Translations under genes and position numbers: made by a program | Shown here: positions 23,024 through 26,055 of the stretch, one piece after another | Layout of the letters: each line of letters begins with the position of its first letter | Numbering within the stretch: position 1 is the first letter of the stretch | Assembly (NCBI GenBank): GCA_036881885.1 | Contig: JBAJNL010000019.1 | Location: forward strand, 1-26,055 | Length of the DNA: 26,055 nt | Origin: JBAJNL01 sp036881885 | GTDB lineage: Bacteria > Pseudomonadota > Alphaproteobacteria > Holosporales > Hepatobacteraceae | Direction of reading: 5' to 3' | The notes under the pieces: model-generated | Database searches by the model: none | The model's input: only the letters and a program-made list of their open reading frames with translations | What the model was told of the DNA's origin: nothing

Positions 23024-23916
23024 TTCTCTTTTTTGTCATGTTGTTTGGTTTTTTGTTTTATTTCACGCCTTTTTTAGAAGAGCGATTGATGTATATTATC
23101 TCACAACTGCCCGATCTGCATGCCAAGCTAAAAGAGCTCACGCGTCCTTTTTTAACGGCTGACCCTGCGTTGTATGGCGAGCTGAACAGTGTTTTTCCAA
23201 CCAACGAGGCCCTTCACAAGATTGCGCACGAAATTTCTCACTGGGCGATGAATTTTTTCCTCAGTGTTGTCAGTGGTGCGCGCTCTGTTGAAGTTTTGAT
23301 TTTTTATATTATCGTGGCACCCATTGTGGCTTTTGATTGCCTGCGCGATTGGCCGCTTTTGTTACGCTTTTTTAAGGTCACAACGCCGGCGTTGGCCGAA
23401 GAGTCTCTCAATCAGTTTTGGCGCGATCTTGACAGCATTATGAAGCGCTGCATCAGGCGACACATCTTTTTATGCTGGACCCTTGCGTTTTATTACATGG
23501 CGGCTTTGCATTTTTGTCACGTGCCTTACGCCACCACCCTGTCGTTTTTAACGGCGCTTTTGTTGATGGTGCCAAGCTTGGGGCTTTTCATCGCCTTTGT
23601 CTTGGTTTTTTCCATTGGCCTTAGCTATAAGCCCGATCTGCACATGGCGCTTCATATCATCGTGGTTTACGTTGTAGGTTATGGCCTCAGTGCTTTTGCC
23701 CTGAAACCCTATTTTTTGAAAGACGGCTTGGGTTTGCACCCTTTGTGGATCTTTTTTACGATTTTTGCCGCAACGGTTCTGCTTGGCGCGGTGGTTGCCT
23801 TTTTTGCGCTGCCCTTGGCCGGCCTTAGCTATGCGGCGCTGACATGGTTTGTGGCCTCTTATCAGCGCACCAAAGCACACGCCAAACAACAAGCCCTTGC
23901 GTCTTCAGTTCCATAA
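23020..23916 (+). CDS. AI-2E family permease, remainder of split gene
   Basis: 298 residues continuing the preceding fragment without a gap in family alignment: MILFFVMLFGFLFYF completes helix 3. The variable periplasmic part (LPDLHAKLKELTRPF...) follows, then the characteristic C-terminal block: LLMVPSLGLFIAFVLVF, VVGYGLSAFALKPYFLKDGLG, LHPLWIFFTIFAATVLLGAVV and FFALPLAGLSYAALTW. Members of this family export small molecules or act as Na+/H+ antiporters, and the substrate here is unknown. No ribosome binding site precedes ATG 23020, so expression depends on coupling to the upstream stop, on frameshifting, or does not occur. The body is otherwise undamaged, suggesting a recent or tolerated break. 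Confidence 0.8.
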   Translation: MILFFVMLFGFLFYFTPFLEERLMYIISQLPDLHAKLKELTRPFLTADPALYGELNSVFPTNEALHKIAHEISHWAMNFFLSVVSGARSVEVLIFYIIVAPIVAFDCLRDWPLLLRFFKVTTPALAEESLNQFWRDLDSIMKRCIRRHIFLCWTLAFYYMAALHFCHVPYATTLSFLTALLLMVPSLGLFIAFVLVFSIGLSYKPDLHMALHIIVVYVVGYGLSAFALKPYFLKDGLGLHPLWIFFTIFAATVLLGAVVAFFALPLAGLSYAALTWFVASYQRTKAHAKQQALASSVP

Positions 23917-24029
23917 AAAAGGCAAAATTGACAGTCAAAACAAAAAAATGCTAAGTATTTTTAATCCTTTATTGTCTTTTTTAGATAAAAATAAAGTCAT
24001 AAGGGGGCTTATGGCACGGGAGACAGCAA

Positions 24030-24515
24030 ATGACATGTCGTTTGATCAAAGTATCTTTTTTATTTTTGTGCGCGTTGGCGCTTGGGCTAAGCCTTCGCCC
24101 TTTAGAAGTGCGCGCATGGTTTGGGTCACATGTAGCTAGTGATATCAATGATGATTTAAGGCTGGCTGCCGAAAGAGCGCATGATGTGGCGCACCAAGCA
24201 GCCGAGCATGCAAGAAAGATGGCAAAACTAGCTAAGAGCACTATGGGAAAAGTCGCCAAAGGGGCATCACAACAGGTAGCCAAAATGGCCATTGTGTTAA
24301 CGCATTTGTCGCACAAAGCAGCTGAGAACGCCGTTGTGGCAGCCAAGCACGCAAGTGATCTAACACGCGCTGCCCTTGTAAAAATTGGACGTGGTGCAGT
24401 CAAGACAACACGTGCGCTCGCTAAAACTGCCAAAAGAGCTGGCCATAACCTTAGTCAACGCGCCTCAAGAGCCATGGCTGACTTTGTTGGACCAGGTCCT
24501 GCTTTGATCGATTAA
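24030..24515 (+). CDS. hypothetical secreted cationic alanine-rich helical protein
   Basis: Unrecognised, 161 residues. GGGAG lies seven bases before ATG 24030. Signal peptide: CRLIKVSFLFLCALALGLSL, probably cut near VRA-WF. The mature part is almost free of proline until the end and is built from Ala, Lys, His and Arg in helical spacing: LAAERAHDVAHQAAEHARKM, GKVAKGASQQVAKM, LSHKAAENAVVAAKHASDL and KTTRALAKTAKRAGHNLSQR. This predicts long amphipathic helices with a strong positive charge, apolipoprotein- or histone-H1-like in look. It ends FVGPGPALID. A terminator follows 16 bases after the stop, so it closes a transcription unit. Membrane binding, DNA binding or toxin-like activity are all conceivable; none is shown. 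Confidence 0.65.
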   Translation: MTCRLIKVSFLFLCALALGLSLRPLEVRAWFGSHVASDINDDLRLAAERAHDVAHQAAEHARKMAKLAKSTMGKVAKGASQQVAKMAIVLTHLSHKAAENAVVAAKHASDLTRAALVKIGRGAVKTTRALAKTAKRAGHNLSQRASRAMADFVGPGPALID

Positions 24516-24530
24516 GCAAAAACCTTTCAA

Positions 24531-24568
24531 AAGCGCCTTGACTTTGATGGGACAAGGTGCTTTTTTTT
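24531..24568 (+). terminator. rho-independent terminator
   Basis: Stem AAGCGCCTTG / CAAGGTGCTT (ten pairs, one G-U) with a 12-base loop, followed by a run of T to 24568; it begins 16 bases after the stop of the upstream gene. Confidence 0.85.
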
Positions 24569-24590
24569 ATCAAAACGCCTGTGTCACACC

Positions 24591-24685
24591 GCAAGTGGAT
24601 CGCCGCAGGCGCTTCGCACCTTCGCGATAACGTTCTTTGGTTTGTCATTGCTGTAGAGGGTGGAGGATCCGTTCGCGATGACGTT
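24591..24685 (+). repeat. dispersed palindromic repeat, form B plus miniature copy
   Basis: GCAAGTGGATCGCCGCAGGC, then GCTTCGCACCTTCGCGATAACG at about 24591-24632, matching the copy at 9815-9856 almost base for base at both ends. A core-deleted short form (GGATCCGTTCGCGATGACG) is at about 24664-24683, the same arrangement of full copy plus miniature seen near 9866-9883. Confidence 0.75.
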
Positions 24686-24705
24686 CTTATCTTGTCTTAA
24701 AAGAG

Positions 24706-25368
24706 CTAAAAAGCGTACGAGACTGTTAAGGCCACGGTATGCATTTGCATGCCTTTTGCCTCGATGCCATACGACGTACCAGACAACGTTGCGTTGTGTG
24801 ACATGTTGGGCATGGATGTGTAAAGATACTCAATGCTGCCCATCAACCCCAAAAAGCTCATTTTAAGGCCGCCACCAATTGAAGGCGACCAAAGCAGTTT
24901 TTTATAAGTGTTGTTTGAAGAGGCAAGGTTGGTAGCATGCTTTGCTTGTGCCCCTGTGAGAGCCACTTTTAGGTAGGGCGCAGGTAAAAGAGGCAGGTCA
25001 ATGCCCACAAGCGCCTCACCCCCAAAACCCATATCCTGTGACAATGTATGATTGATTGTGTTGCCCGAGACGTTAGTGTTGGTGCTTTGTTTGGGGACCG
25101 CTTGTCTTAGCAAGAAATTGGTGCGCAAAAACATGAAAGGAAGGCCCCAATCGTATCCCACAGAAAGCGTGCCTAAAAAAGCATCTTTAGAAGAGGAACT
25201 CTCACTTTTGTTTCCGCCTGTTTCAGCGCTGACTTTGGCTTGCCATTTGTTATAACCGGCCACAAAGCCAACGTTCAATCCGGCAGCCACAGTGGTTTGT
25301 GTTTGGGTGCACAGTGCCACAAAAGACAAAAAAATTGCAAAAAGCATATGAGACGTTGTTTTTTGCAT
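24706..25368 (-). CDS. outer-membrane beta-barrel protein (Omp25/opacity-like)
   Basis: 220 residues from ATG 25368, which has AGGA eight bases upstream (the frame itself extends to 25422). Signal peptide HMLFAIFLSFVALCTQTQTTVAAG is followed by alternating barrel strands: LNVGFVAGYNKWQAKVSAE, FLGTLSVGYDWGLPFMFLRTN, MGFGGEALVGIDLPLLPAPYLKVALTG, WSPSIGGGLKMSFLGLMGSIEYLYT, and the final strand MHTVALTVSYAF with the terminal phenylalanine recognised by the BAM machinery. A serine/lysine-rich loop (GGNKSESSSSKDAF) would face outward. It resembles the 14529-15089 barrel in type but not closely in sequence. Surface exposure and host contact are inference. Confidence 0.83.
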   Translation of the reverse strand: MQKTTSHMLFAIFLSFVALCTQTQTTVAAGLNVGFVAGYNKWQAKVSAETGGNKSESSSSKDAFLGTLSVGYDWGLPFMFLRTNFLLRQAVPKQSTNTNVSGNTINHTLSQDMGFGGEALVGIDLPLLPAPYLKVALTGAQAKHATNLASSNNTYKKLLWSPSIGGGLKMSFLGLMGSIEYLYTSMPNMSHNATLSGTSYGIEAKGMQMHTVALTVSYAF

Positions 25369-25526
25369 AGCACACATCCTTATTGGGTAAACACTGATTG
25401 TTCTTATATTGCGTTGCTTCACCTAATTTTATGCTAATAAAACGCCATGAATGCAAGTGTTATTGACAGTATTGTGGCCTCTTTTTTTGTACGTGTTGCA
25501 GAAAGAGCACAGAGGTGTTGTATGCG

Positions 25527-25964
25527 TTATCTGGTTTTATTTGAAGGGCGCGCGTTTGTTTCCATGCCCCAGCTTTGAATCAGGTCAAACGATGCGGCAT
25601 CAATGGGAACGACCGAAAGGCGCCCTTGCTTGATCAATGGCAAGCTTTGCAGGCGCGGGTCGCTTTTGATGCGGGACAGCGTCACCGGTTGTTTGAAGCC
25701 CGCAACGGTTTTCACATCAACGCTGAGAAACTTGGGATCCGTTGTATCGGGATGAGCCGTTGAAATGATGCTGACAACGCCAACGACTTGCCGCTCTTTG
25801 CCGGTGTGATAAAAGAACGCGGTGTCACCTTTTTTCTTTGTGCGCATATGCTTTTGTGCTTGAAAGTTGCGCACACCGTCCCATTCGGTGACCTTAGAGG
25901 CTACTTGCTGTGCCCAAGACCAACAGGTGGGCTCTGTTTTTAAGAGCCAAAATTGTTTTTCCAT
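25527..25964 (-). CDS. EVE domain protein
   Basis: 145 residues, the normal length of the single-domain EVE family (related to human THYN1 and to YTH/PUA-like folds that read modified bases). It opens KQFWLLKTEPTCWSWAQQV, then TEWDGVRNFQAQKHMRTKKKGD, AFFYHTGKERQVVGVVSI, and closes with the SLPLIKQGRLSVVPID helix. These match the family pattern 'WLxKsEP..ysw', 'WdGVRNyqAR..mr.mk.GD..ffYHS', and 'pLl.q.RLSV.pv'. Probable function is binding modified nucleic acid bases; the bacterial role is not established. The start follows a short gap in which I see no clear promoter, so it may belong to a unit entering from beyond the right edge. Confidence 0.93.
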   Translation of the reverse strand: MEKQFWLLKTEPTCWSWAQQVASKVTEWDGVRNFQAQKHMRTKKKGDTAFFYHTGKERQVVGVVSIISTAHPDTTDPKFLSVDVKTVAGFKQPVTLSRIKSDPRLQSLPLIKQGRLSVVPIDAASFDLIQSWGMETNARPSNKTR

Positions 25965-26055
25965 TGTGTGCTTCTTGCTAAACGATTCAACTCATTAAGC
26001 AAGCAGAAACGCATGCCTGTCAAATGGGTCTCGCAAGGAAGCGACTCACCATATA

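Noticed and set aside
25940..26055. Minus-strand open frame entering from the right edge and ending inside the EVE gene (…THLTGMRFCLLNELNRLARS…).
   Set aside because: Only about 37 codons are visible, without a recognisable family or start, so it could be chance; a sequence beyond the window is needed.

Overview
The window reads as chromosome from an alphaproteobacterium of the Holosporales/Rickettsiales kind, probably intracellular or host-associated. The taxonomic call is inference. It rests on the F1-ATPase operon order atpH-A-G-D-C without F0 genes beside it, alphaproteobacterial-looking RecA, Dcd, MurA and YqgE, an NDUFAF5-like methyltransferase, an isolated type VI secretion baseplate gene, many secreted proteins of no recognisable family, several broken genes and a dispersed palindromic repeat. 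No tRNA, rRNA, CRISPR array, IS element or phage module was seen.

Layout. 1-5139 (minus strand): the F1 sector operon atpH, atpA, atpG, atpD, atpC, with genes overlapping or abutting, followed by the start of a lipoprotein gene that runs off the left edge. 5370-6686 (plus): an unrecognised basic protein. 6708-7271 (minus): YqgE/AlgH. 7452-9681 (plus): a DsbD/ScsB-type disulfide reductase with tssE directly behind it. 9903-11682 (minus): ddl and ftsQ, a remnant of the division and cell-wall cluster. 11843-13035 (plus): a secreted, charged protein and a serine-rich ORF, joined at an 11-A homopolymer that may frameshift them into one product. 13116-14102 (minus): BioC/NDUFAF5-like methyltransferase. 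14529-15089 (plus): small outer-membrane beta-barrel with a strong terminator. 15564-17514 (plus): dcd and murA. 17520-19742 (minus): two tandem secreted cysteine-rich proteins sharing five CX4C motifs, the upstream copy interrupted by an in-frame TAA. 19955-21067 (minus): secreted leucine-rich-repeat protein. 21516-22571 (minus): recA. 22808-23916 (plus): an AI-2E family permease split by a frameshift. 24030-24515 (plus): secreted, cationic, alanine-rich helical protein. 24706-25368 (minus): a second outer-membrane beta-barrel. 25527-25964 (minus): EVE-domain protein.

How the parts relate. The housekeeping genes (ATP synthase, peptidoglycan precursors, division, dCTP deamination, recombination) are ordinary. 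The accessory part is mostly envelope and export: signal-peptide proteins, beta-barrels, disulfide reduction and TssE. The disulfide-rich CX4C family would need periplasmic thiol handling, which fits with a DsbD-like protein nearby, but no functional link is shown. A hairpin repeat in two related forms sits in most larger gene-free gaps (9699-9883, 14291-14364, 15196-15326, 21419-21507, 24591-24685).

Most worth a second look: the CX4C family, its in-frame stop, the poly-A joint between the two secreted ORFs, the split permease, and tssE placed outside a visible T6SS cluster.
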